From positions 44,846,075 to 44,910,074 of the forward strand of contig CM059564.1 in the NCBI GenBank assembly GCA_030386875.1: DNA of 64,000 nucleotides. Reading direction: 5' to 3'. This document shows positions 33,334 to 43,708 of the stretch, in pieces. The notes under the pieces are model-generated. The model made no database searches. It saw only the letters and a list, made by a program, of their open reading frames with translations, and was not told the origin of the DNA. The first letter of the stretch is position 1, and the number at the start of each line of letters is the position of its first letter. The position numbers and the translations under genes were made by a program. Origin of the DNA: Morinoia aosen. Taxonomy: Eukaryota; Arthropoda; Malacostraca; Amphipoda; Talitridae.

Positions 33334-33555
33334 TTAACACTTTGACTGCGGCTGGCAAAACTGAAGTTCAATATGCAGCCCATATTCAATTGTAGTAAGC
33401 AATGTTGAAAATAGCGAACATTTACTGGATCGTGCCTTCATTTAGCTTTGATGAAGTATTTGTGAAAATTGAGTTTGCGACTGTTGGTCTGTCAGCAGCA
33501 TTAGGGAAATTCCCTCCGTGGCCACTGGTGGCGCACGTAGCAGTCAAAGTTGTAA
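33334..33555. mobile_element. piggyBac-like MITE, copy 3 (complete)
   Basis: Starts TTAACACTTTGACTGCGGC (33334) and ends GCAGTCAAAGT followed by TGTAA, a near-perfect inverted end with a decayed right TTAA. The interior matches the arms at 12862-13093 (for example AAAACTGAAGTTCAATAT and TGGATCGTGCCT). 222 bp, non-coding. Confidence 0.8.
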
Positions 33556-33769
33556 GAAGCTTCATGGACTTGAGCTGCAGTAAAGGTTAATTTTTGTATA
33601 CATCGCTAATATTTCTGGAGGCATAGGAGCGTATTAATGACAACTTCGCGGGATCAAATGGATTTTTGACCCATCGTTTCATCAAATTCTATAAAACAGG
33701 TTTCATCACCTAGTTAAGATCCCCCAACCTTCGTTTTCACCGTCTCTATAAGCTCTTGCATGCGGACTA

Positions 33770-34500
33770 CGCTCGAGCGTAGCTCAAAGCTGCTTTAGCT
33801 TAATATTTCTTCGTTATTTAGGATTCCTAAGGACTTTTATAATTTAAAACAGACATGTGCAATTTACTTTTCAAAGGTCAGATATTTATTTATTATAATG
33901 CCCAGGAACTCACAGAAGCTATTTTCTGCAAATTTACCATCATAAATCTAAATGCGTGAAAGAGATGCGTTCAGTTAATATGAAAATAAGACATATTTTG
34001 TTTTTTCGATGTTGAGGCTAATTTTATTAGCATGAAGCCTCACAGAAATTGTTTTCAAGTTGTTACCTATACTCTATTCAATTAAAATGGGATTCTCACA
34101 ACGAAGAGCTGTAGAAAGCGTACTGTCGTCGACAAAAATTATGAATTTCTAAACGAAATAGATTCAATTATATCATATGAAAAGACCAAAAGCAAGAGAG
34201 GCCCAGGGATAGATCCTTGTGGTAATCCAAGGCTTATTTTCAGGGGTTCTGATTGTGCAACGTCAATGACTACGTATTACTTCTGATTTGTTAGGTTTGA
34301 CTTAAACCATTCATGTGATACTCCTCTAATGCCATAACAGTTCAGTTGCGAAAGTTTCAAGAGAGTGGAGTTCCAGTCTAAATCTCTCCTCTCAATCATC
34401 ACGAAGCCTACACGTGTCTCGTAAGAATCTGCAACGCAGCTCGATAACATCTTCGTGATAGATTCAACTGGTTCTCTTGCAGGAATTATAACTTCCAACT
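33770..34500 (-). pseudogene. non-LTR retrotransposon reverse transcriptase, 3' part, decayed
   Basis: On the minus strand: YGIRGVSHEWFKSNLTN near 34320, then GLPQGSIPGPL at 34198-34230 (the LPQGS block of LINE reverse transcriptases), then FVDD at 34125-34136 (the catalytic [F/Y]xDD block). The segments ANKISLNIEKTKYVL near 34000 and EFLGIIIN near 33930 follow in the order seen in CR1/jockey-type elements. Several in-frame stops and at least one frameshift between LPQGS and FVDD show that it is dead. The 3' end fades near 33770. Confidence 0.85.
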
Positions 34501-34559
34501 TATCTGATCATATTTATTATTAGGAATAACGTGTTTATTGCTTGTGCTAAGCCACAGGC

Positions 34560-35665
34560 TTAAACTCACTCAAATCGTTTTGTAAATGAACCAAATCCGG
34601 GAACAATGCACAATGTTCAAGAAGAATTATTAACGCCAACATTGAAAATCTAACAACAGGATAATAATGCAAAATAAATTGATGAAGTAATACTAAACTT
34701 AACTAAAATTATAGCAACTACATAAAATCAATGTTGTCCGATCATCCTTCGAACAATTACACCGAAAAATAGACAAAAGCCATGAAATACTGAACACATC
34801 GTTACCAACATAAAGACACGTCAAGCGTGCCTGGCTCTACTCTACGAAGGAAGAATATCTAAAAAAATGTACAACAGATTTAGGAATTACGTGACACTTC
34901 AAATAAGAGCGCTTTAAACGCGACTTTACGCTCAAATTCAATCAATTTAAATCTCATATTAAACAACATAATGGCCTGATTAATTCCTTCTATAAGCCGC
35001 ATAATGGTACTTTGAAACAGTTAAGCCCATTGTTCAAGGTAATGTAAAATTTCACGAGAAAAAGACATTGCAAGTGTGTTTTTGTAAATATAGGATAAAA
35101 AATAACCAATGGTATTTTTAGTGAACTAACTAACCACTAAGAATACATGGACCATGTCTCTGAACACAGATCTGTTTTCTTTACTTCTTTACGTCTACTA
35201 ATTCCTCCAATGTAACTCCATGCATAAACAGCTTGGAAAATGAATCAACTGGATTAAAAACTCTCTCAGCTAAAGTACTTCTAGTAATAGCTGATATAAT
35301 AGCGCAGTACAATTACAGTAACATTGACCAGTTGCTTTTCCTAGGCGTGTTCTCAAATCTCTCAAAATTGTCAGAGTAACCAGGGATTTTAGAAAAGGTC
35401 ATAAAACTTGCCTTAAAAATTGTTAGCCTGTCTCTGTACTACCATTTGTTAGCAAAATATTCAACAAAACTGTATATAAGAAAGTAGGTTCCTATTTGGA
35501 ACAAAAAATCATTTCTCTATGATGAACAATATGATTATGGTCTTAAAATCCAACGTAGGCTGTATTAAATCATTTGAAATACCTTTATTCCGGTACAAAT
35601 GAAGAAAAGCTTGCTTTCTCATCGTTCCTTGATCTCTGAAAAGCATTCGACTGAGATTTAATGTT
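34560..35665 (+). pseudogene. non-LTR retrotransposon, linker and 5' part of reverse transcriptase, decayed
   Basis: On the plus strand: RFRNYVTLQIRAL near 34880, FLGVFSNLSKLS near 35340, then FRKGHKTCLKNC-stop-PVSVLPFVSKIF near 35390-35450 (matching the KKGD...NYRPxSLLP block), VYKKVGSYLEQK, and YDEQYDYGL in another frame. It ends with FLDL-stop-KAFD near 35625 (reverse transcriptase block A). Multiple stops and frameshifts. It points the opposite way from the 3' part at 33770-34500. The two halves meet in the same reverse transcriptase block, with a short overlap. Confidence 0.8.
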
Positions 35666-35876
35666 TATAACTGATTATAGTTTTGAATAAGACTGTTCTC
35701 AACGAACCATAATCTGAAGTAAAAGTAAAATAGCATATTTTATTTTTAATTTCCATCTTGTACGCTTAAATGATTTTATATTATGAGATGAGGACATAAA
35801 TATAACAATACAAAGTGCAGTCACCTCAGCTAGAATGTTACCCTTACATCACAGACCTCCCTCTCCCACTTCTTCC

Positions 35877-36100
35877 TAACACGTCAAGTGCGGTGGGTTT
35901 AACGGAAGTTCAACATTCAACAAAATTAGAGTTATATTTAGAGATCAATTTTGAAAATAACGAACATCAAATAGTCGCGCCATTCATTTAGTTTTCATTA
36001 AACATTTTGGAGGTTGAATGAATGACTGCTGCTGGTCAGTCATTGGCATTATGAAATTCCCTTTAGTGACCACCGGTGGGTCACGTTGCACTTCAATTAC
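35877..36100. mobile_element. piggyBac-like MITE, copy 4 (diverged)
   Basis: CTAACACGTCAAGTGCGGTG at the left and CACGTTGCACTTCAATTAC at the right are recognisable decayed ends of the 33334 element. The interior retains GGAAGTTCAACATTCAAC and CAGTCATTGGCATTATGAAA. Confidence 0.65.
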
Positions 36101-36154
36101 CGAACTTACTAACGTCGCATTATTTCGTGTTCAAATGCAGCAGGTCGTGTGGAG

Positions 36155-36405
36155 CAGGAGCTCTCAAACTTCTTCAACCAAGGACCACTTTTATTGCAGA
36201 AAATAAGCAGAGGATCCCCTCACATGTGTTCCCCTCAGGAATATATGAATATATACATTGTGCGCACTGTTTCATAATATCAACAGTCATGGAGAGGTAT
36301 CAATAAATACCTTCATCCACTATTAACTTCGTTAAATTTTGCAGACCCCCTGTCCAAATGACACGGACCCCTGGGGGTCCGAGGACCCCACTTTGAGAAC
36401 CCTTG
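36155..36405. mobile_element. hAT-like MITE
   Basis: Left end CAGGAGCTCTCAAACTTC; right end, read on the minus strand, CAAGGGTTCTCAAAGTGGGG. CAGGGGTTCTCAAA-type ends are common in hAT non-autonomous elements. The 8 bases outside (36147-36154 GTGTGGAG and 36406-36413 ATGTTGAG) agree at 6 of 8, as expected for a decayed 8-bp duplication. No ORF. Confidence 0.75.
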
Positions 36406-37449
36406 ATGTTGAGGGTACCGCTCCCTCAGCGTGAGCTGCAAAGGAGCAGCTTTCAGCATCCTGAGCAACCCGACACCTCGACCGATATTGCCCTTGTTTA
36501 CGTTCTACGACCCCCGCAAAATTAGGTTTCAGCCGGAACCGGATTCGGTTGCCGCTGTAGACAAATTGAGGCTGTTAGAAGGTAATTTGAGCAATGCAAG
36601 AAGTGCGCGGCAAGTGATGTATAATGCATAGGGTAATGCACCAGGAACGGGTGAGGGAGGCGTGCTGCCTTTATTGCTTCAACTCCAAGACCTCGTATCA
36701 AACTAATGAACTCGCTGGCCTTATCCAGAGCACAACAGAATTCTGCGAACGTACTCCCTCGATTAATTATTCTCGTTATTATTTTACTGTGTTAATTTGG
36801 GCAACACGTAATTTCAGAGGAATTGACTGTAGCCTATCAATATCATTAGAAATCTTCATCAACTTACACTTAGCAGTAAATATCGGTAACGATTCAAACT
36901 AGAGTGATGTCCAAAGTCAAATGAAATAATTTCTCAAGTTTTGCCTTGTTCGCTCTGAGCCGCAGTAATTACTTCGCCTATTTAATCAAAGCCTGGATTC
37001 CATGCCTTCCCTATGGCTCTATTCCGCCAGCCAATGTGAAAAAGTCCGCTACTGGAGATGTTTCCACGCGACGGTTTGCATAAGTCCATCGGCCTGCAGA
37101 GCAGCTCGAGGTACAAGAGATCTCAAGTGCTAGTCCCGCGATGACTAAGTGAGTGACTTAACTTTTGCTCTGCCTACGACTTAAGAGAGTTAGGCTAAGT
37201 TTTGATGGGGATACTTTCTGCGAGATAGCGTGCCAACTCGGAGCACTGCGAGCTTCATTACCACGCTCTCGCGAGGTGCAGCACCCAGGAGAGCGCGGTA
37301 GTATTTAACGCGGTAAACAAGTGTGCTTGGGAGTGTGCGGGCTAAATTATGGAATTAAGACTTGTGTTTACGACAGGCCAGAGGGCATGTAACTTCTGCC
37401 TCACGGGTGTCGACTCTCCTGCCTTTATCATCGTGCTTGGTTTGGCATT
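36406..37449. other. no recognisable gene
   Basis: More balanced base composition around 37000-37350 than the surroundings. Open frames at 36431-36631 and 36624-36902 are unrecognisable. Confidence 0.4.
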
Positions 37450-37721
37450 CGATAACTGCGAACGAAAACTGTATTTTCATATCCGATAACTGCGTACGAA
37501 AACTGTATTTTCCCATCCGATAACTGCGTACGAAAACTGTATTTTCCCATCCGATAACTGCGTACGAAAACTGTATTTTCACATCCGATAACTGCGTACG
37601 AAAACTGTATTTTCCCATCCGATAACTGCGTACGAAAACTGTATTTTTCCATCCGATAACTGCGTACGAAAACTGCATTTCCGCATTCGATAACTGCGCA
37701 CGAAAACTGTATTTTTTGAGA
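37450..37721. repeat. 34-bp minisatellite, 8 copies
   Basis: CGATAACTGCGTACGAAAAC followed by TGTATTTTCCCATC, 34 bp, starting at 37450, 37484 and every 34 bp to 37688. Variation is limited to the last few bases (CCCAT, CACAT, CATAT, TCCAT). Each unit holds a GCGTACG near-palindrome. It has no spacers, so it is not a CRISPR array. Confidence 0.95.
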
Positions 37722-38490
37722 AAATCCCACAGCACAGTGACTTGATACGCCTGTGTATGCTTTCATACCTACTTAAATTTTTCGCAGTTTATTGCATGAA
37801 TGAAAGTTTCCGCACCTTAAACGTCTCAAGACGCAGCGCTTGTGTGAACATTACTGCACATTGCGCAATAACCTAAACAGAACATTCATTCTGGGAAAAA
37901 TGTAGGTTGAAAACTTTTTTTCACTTTGCGATATAAGGCAAATCTACGATTTTTTACGTGATTTGGGGAGTGCTCGAAGCTTCCTCGCTCATATCCTCAA
38001 TAACTTGATGTACACAAAAATCTATTTCATCTACTGGAGTCTTAAATGGATGCGCTGTAGATTTCTACCTCTCATTCGCTTGTTAAGATTGGACGAAAAA
38101 AGACGTGTGTGAGCACTAGTGATTGTTTTTTTTACTCATTTTCGTCATTTGTTGAATTTTGCATCAATGTAGCCTTATTTTAATGATTACTGTTACTTAA
38201 TTTGAATAATCAGCTAGGTCCCGTCAGAACATTAGCAAACTAAAAACTGCTTCACAAAAAATGAACCATTTTGTCCATTCTGAACAGTGCCCCGGAATAT
38301 TTCATTTACTTGGAAAAGAAATTCGGGCACATTCCATACTACTGCGAGGATGGTTCCAAACATGTTGAGAAATTTTTCAACTTTCTGTTGAAAAATGTCA
38401 CTTGCAGGAAAATTTCATTTACCTTCATTCAGTTCTAAGTTTTTTCAAACCTATCATCTCTAGTGTATTAAGACGAAAATTATCATATAC
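37722..38490. other. no recognisable gene
   Basis: AT-rich spacer between arrays. Confidence 0.4.
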
Positions 38491-38670
38491 CATCAGAATA
38501 CCTCCAGCAGCATAACAAAGAATACTTTCATCCACATAATCCAGAATAACTCCAGCAGGATAATACAGAATACCTCCCGCAGGATAATACAGAATAACTC
38601 CAGCAGGATAATGCAGAATACCTTGAAAGTATAACCAAAACCTTCATCGACATATTACAGAATATTTTCA
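38491..38670. repeat. 24-bp degenerate array related to the 31-bp array at 1117
   Basis: Units such as CAGGATAATACAGAATACCT followed by CCCG, in about six copies. The last three are clean 24-mers and the outer ones are decayed. The core CAGGATA(A)TACAGAATAC is shared with the 31-bp unit at 1117-2557. Confidence 0.7.
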
Positions 38671-38762
38671 TCAACAGTAAAACTGTTGAATTAACCTAAC
38701 CATCATATTTTTTCTCGTTACTCCTAAACAGTCATCAGATCTCTACTTCAGCTCCTACTTGG

Positions 38763-40023
38763 CAAGCTCCCCGTTGTACTGTGCAATTTACACGCTGTAC
38801 TGTGCTAGCTCCCCGTTGTACTGTGCAAGCTCCCCGTTGTACTGTGCAAGTTACACGTTATACTGTGCAAGTTACACGCTGTACTGTGCAAGTTACACGT
38901 TGTCCTGTGCAAGTTACACGTTGTACTGTGCAAGGTACACGCTGTACTGTGCGTTACACGCTGTACTGTGCAAGTTACACGCTGTACTGGGCAAGTTACA
39001 CGCTGTACTGTGCAAGTTCCACGCTGTACTGTGCAAGTTCCCCGTTGTACTGTGCAAGTTCCACGCTGTACTGTGCAAGTTCCACGCTGTACTGTGCAAG
39101 TTCCCCGTTGTACTGTGCAAGTTCCACGCTGTACTGTGCAAGTTACACGCTGTACTGTGCAAGTTACACGCTGTAGTGTGCAAGTTCCACGCTGTACTGT
39201 GCAAGTTACACGTTGTACTGTGCAAGTTCCACGCCGTACTGTGCAAGTTCCACGCTGTACTGTGCAAGTTCCCCGTTGTACTGTGCAAGCTCCACGCTGT
39301 ACTGTGCAAGTTACACGCTGTACTGTGCATGTTACACGCTGTACTGTGCAAGTTCCACGCTGTACTGTGCAAGTTACACGTTGTACTGTGCAAGTTACAC
39401 GCTTTACTGTGCAAGTTACACGTTGTACTGTGCAAGTTACACGCTGTACTGTGCAAGTTACACGCTGTACAGTGCAAGTTACACGTTGTACTCTGCAAGT
39501 TACACGCTATACTGTGCAAGTTACACGTTGTACTGTGCAAGTTCCACGCTGCACTGTGCAAGTTCCACGCTATACTGTGCAAGTTCCACGCTGTACTGTA
39601 CAAGTTCCACGCTGTACTGTGCAAGTTCCACGCTATACTGTGCAAGTTCCACGCTGTACTGTGCAAGTTCCACGCTGCACTGTGCAAGTTCCACGCTATA
39701 CTGTGCAAGTTCCACGCTGTACTGTACAAGTTCCACGCTGTACTGTGCAAGTTCCACGCTATACTGTGCAAGTTCCACGCTGTACTGTGCAAGTTCCACG
39801 CTGTACTGTACAAGTTCCACGCTGTACTGTGCAAGTTCCACGCTGTACTGTACAAGTTCCACGCTGTACTGTGCAAGTTCCACGCTGTACTGTACAAGTT
39901 CCACGCTGTACTGTACAAGTTCCACGCTGTACTGTACAAGTTCCACGCTGTACTGTACAAGTTCCACGCTGTACTGTGCAAGTTCCACGCTGTACTGTAC
40001 AAGTTCCACGCTGTACTGTGCAA
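38763..40023. repeat. 21-bp minisatellite, about 60 copies
   Basis: AAGTTCCACGCTGTACTGTG followed by C, 21 bp, over about 1260 bp. Early units mix TTACACG, TTCCCCG and TTCCACG forms, while late units (after about 39590) are more uniform and alternate TGTGC with TGTAC. Seven codons per unit and few stops give long open frames on both strands (448 codons at 38759-40105, 369 on the minus strand, others). I treat them as artefacts of the repeat. Confidence 0.96.
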
Positions 40024-41321
40024 TTTTTTTCATGACCTCTCAGCCTCCGCTGCATTTGTGATGATCGATGCTTTCAAAACATCAGAGTTCCTCAGTTTTT
40101 TTTAGATTGAATCTTTTACTCGCTTCTAGGCAGCCCATGATGCCTGAACAACAGACGTGCCTTTTAAATATGTTGATGATTCCATCTTGTCAAATAGATT
40201 TTGAACTGCATCACATCCTCCCCCTGAAAACAATGATGATTTATGAAATGTATGAGGGATATTTTTTTCACGAAAACAATTTTTCCTGATGATTTAGTGG
40301 ACTATATTTAAACAAACCGATAGCTTGGAATTTTTCCGAATAGCTCAACTTTTAACCTGGTAGTGCATTTACTTGTCAAGACATTTTTTGTTGAAATAAT
40401 GTGAAGTTCAAACAAGCATTTCATCCCACAATGAATTGGTCCGTATGAATGTATTATTAATGAGTATTATTAATGCGGCTGATTCTTAAAATGAAAAGCA
40501 AGGCGAAAATCGCTGTTCGTGTAATCATTTTATTAATAAAGTTGGTCCGGAAAAATCTGTGGAAGAAATAAACAACGATCAAACTTTCTTTTTCATCTCC
40601 AATGATGCTGCTAATGGTGTAGTCGTGAGCCCTGAGAGGCTGGTGATGGGCTGATAGCATCGTGGATAATTTATGCCCTCTGCCGGCCAAACTCGCATTT
40701 TGTTTTCATTTTGAGTTAAGGAAAAGCACTTCATCACCGCTCAACGGGAGGTAACTTAGTCGCCAGTCTATACATTATTACTAAACTTAATTTCAGCGTT
40801 CTTTGTGTGGCGGCTGCACCAGCAATCCATCTGCTTTCGGACGCTGATTATCGTTTTCTTGAGCGATTCGTCATCGTAAAGCATGAAAAACGAACAGCCT
40901 GCGGGCCGAGCGGCGGACTTTTCGATGATGTTGCAACAAAACCGCACGCCGGAAGGCTGGTGTCCGCAAAAACTCAGGTCATTACGACCACAATATACTG
41001 ATTAAAGTTCACGAGTCCGAGCTTTGTCTTCCAAAATTCTCGATTAAATGGTCGGCGGCAGAGGGAATTTAATGAACGCTGCGGGGGCTCATTTTTTTGT
41101 GGTTCCCTCAGGATGTGTGGACGCTGTTTTTGGACGGTTACAATGTGTGAAACAAAATAGGTTATTGCGACGCTAGGTGGTTCTTCAGACTTCGATCTCT
41201 ACACTGTGTTATTCAGAGGGAGTGGGCGCTAGACACTTTATTTATAGGATGCCACAGACAAAACAAAGTCTAGTAGTGCAATCGCTAAGTTTAAATGAAA
41301 ATAAATTAGCTCGTGTAATTC
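40024..41321. other. no recognisable gene
   Basis: Short open frames at 40457-40690 (minus) and 40807-41001 have no recognisable domain. Confidence 0.4.
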
Positions 41322-41545
41322 AAAACTGTTTAACTGTTGTCACTTGAAAGTTTTTTCTTTTGCTTACCATAGATTTAGAAATTTATTTATGCACCAAACT
41401 GTAAGAGTATATGAAGGTTAGAACAACTGTTTAACTGTTGTCACTTAAAGGTTATTTTTTTTGTTTACCACAGATTTCAAAATTTATATGTGCATCAAAC
41501 TATAACAAATATTTTACGTGTCGTTCGATGATATCGAAATGAGGT
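41322..41545. repeat. imperfect tandem duplication, about 100-120 bp
   Basis: AACTGTTTAACTGTTGTCAC followed by TT(G)AAAGGTT...ACCA(T/C)AGATTT...GCA(C/T)CAAACT and ending in GAGGTTAGAACAA-type sequence occurs at 41322 and 41422. Confidence 0.75.
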
Positions 41546-42407
41546 TAGAACAAATTAAAATATCCATGGTAAATTACCATCTCGGACTCCTCTCGTTGGC
41601 GACCATTTCACTCTATAAAACATCACCTTAATTGGATGTTTTGCAGCTCAGCGTGCGGTTTTTTTGCTCTATTCAAACAAAACGAAGAACGATGAGTGTT
41701 GTTTTAATCGAGGCCCTCAAAACATTTCCATTCACGACTAAAGAGCCTCCCCTGATGACTGGTAGTCGAAGATAAATGACAAACAAGACTTGGGAAACTT
41801 TTGGCTCCACATCAGAACAAATGACGGACGCTTTGCTGCCTTCTGCGTATTTTCTGGCGTTGGCCTTCCAATCTTTTGCCGTAACGAATGGTAGCTCCGC
41901 ATCCCCTTGAAGTAGATTAAGTGTTGCCCCGAGCTTTTCATTAGATCCACTAAGAAATTTTGTTTCCTTAACGATTTTTTAATGCAGCACAGGCAGATAA
42001 ACAGTTAGGGTCTCATAAAAGCAGAGCGACCGCGCTAAGGAGCCGCGCTCTCTCCCGGGCATGATGAACGAGTTCATTACTGCCTGAGAAGCGCGAGGGA
42101 CGGAGCTCTGGCTTTGTACTGCTGCAATATGATCGCTAAATTTAGAAATAATCGCAGAGGGGTGTCCTTTGAGAACGAAAATGAAATAGTTTACCTTTGG
42201 TGGGCTGGTGAGCATTTATCAAAATGGTGTGACTTCGTACTTTGTTAGGGATTGTAGTTAGACCTCCTCATTGAACACGCTCGTTGCCATGGATTTTTAA
42301 AATGCAGGACTGGCAGACTGTTGGACGTAGTTCGTTTTGTAGCTTTCTCTGTGAAATAAGTTTTTACAATTTATATAACATTAGGAACGTTATGGCTCTG
42401 ATGATTA
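41546..42407. other. no recognisable gene
   Basis: Minus-strand open frames at 41738-41950 and 41979-42215 are unrecognisable. The stretch ends at ATTA, the target site of the next element. Confidence 0.4.
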
Positions 42408-43687
42408 TGTGATGATTCTTCAATCTGCGCGTCCAAGAAAATCTTTTTTTGTGCTGTAAAGAGAAATACGTCAACCATCATACTTGAGAAGATATTCCAT
42501 CTTTATCGCGAATTGCCAACGGAACAACGCGTCAAATATCGAGGAGAGTTCGAGACCAATCTCATCGTCTTGTACGTGTTACGTCGAGGTCTCCCAATGA
42601 ACGAGAGGAGCTGCCGTCTACCGCTATCACATGCAACTTTAATATGTAATTCTTCTATTCCCTAGGTATTGATTTCTTGTAGTTTATTACGTATTTCATA
42701 ATAGGAATTCATAGGGATGTTATTGACTCAGTTAGGCATATTTCCATATATGTTAGAATGACTGTTATTCGATCGAGCGACGTACAATCGAGAACATTAT
42801 CGTCCTTTTGTGAACTCAGGGTGCAAGCGACAGGCTGGGGTGAGAGCAGTCATTGAGGCACCACCCACGACAAGAGCAACATCTGCGTCGTGTCGTTAAA
42901 ATCTTCGGCCGCACCTTCGGGTGTGGGCGCTAGTGCCGCAAACTCACATAATAACTAAATACGACAAAGCCAGTAAGCATTCGATGAACGCCTAATTAGT
43001 AAAGTGACCTGTGAGGGCTATTCATCCTGAACTGTTTCATGAGTGAACGACTACCAAACCGTTACTGTGACGCTACTACATTGCGAGGCACCAAGATGCC
43101 ATCTTCTTCGGGGTTACGCTAACACCCAAGCCCGACACCGTGACCGCCAGTCGAGGCACATCTCCACCTTTCTCTAAGATGAGTGTTCTTTCTTTATCGC
43201 GGTCATTTGTGAAACCTTTCCTTATCAATATCTTAGCCCGTAACGCAGGTTATCATTATGTTCTGATAAAGCAAGTGAAGTTTATGTAGTGAATTCTTTA
43301 GCTAATATTTGTGTTGCGCACCTAACTGATCCTTAGGAAGTAAATTTACCATGTAGTTTTCGATTGTGTATCATTCTCCTGCGTTGAGGAAATGAGAGAC
43401 AAGGCATTCGAGGCATGAAATACGTTACCAAAATAATAACTCATTGTCTTTATAATAAAATAATTCTCCTCTCTCAGAGGTGGTGGCAGCTAGGCTAATA
43501 GATTATTAATGATTAAAATCAAGGCGAGGACATTAAGTCACATCTTTATTATTAAAATATATTAAAGTGGTGTAATCAAGCATCACGACGATAGGAAACG
43601 AATAAACTACGTTTCGAGATAAACATGCTCAACGGAGAAACGAGAAAGTCACGATGACGATGTGGTAAAAGAACGACAACCACAACA
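42408..43687 (+). repeat. 5' LTR of the non-autonomous element
   Basis: 1,280 bp. An AATAAA at 43454-43459 could be the polyadenylation signal. A TATA box is not obvious. It differs from the 3' copy by scattered substitutions (for example GTGTTACGTCG versus GTGTACGTCG near 42577). Confidence 0.93.
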
Positions 43688-43690
43688 AAA

Positions 43691-43708
43691 TGGTGGCAGC
43701 GGTGGGAT
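43691..43708 (+). other. primer-binding site, tRNA-Leu
   Basis: TGGTGGCAGCGGTGGGAT starts 3 nt after the LTR. From memory, its complement ATCCCACCGCTGCCACCA is the 3' end of an animal tRNA-Leu including CCA, over all 18 bases. Confidence 0.8.

Noticed and set aside
37450-37721. Regular 34-bp repeats as a CRISPR array
   Set aside because: Repeats are directly adjacent with no spacers, no cas genes are present, and the setting is eukaryotic. The same reasoning excludes the 50-bp array at 18351.
38759-40105. 448-codon open frame and its minus-strand counterparts in the 21-bp array
   Set aside because: Several frames on both strands are open at once, there are no flanking domains, and the composition is purely that of the repeat.
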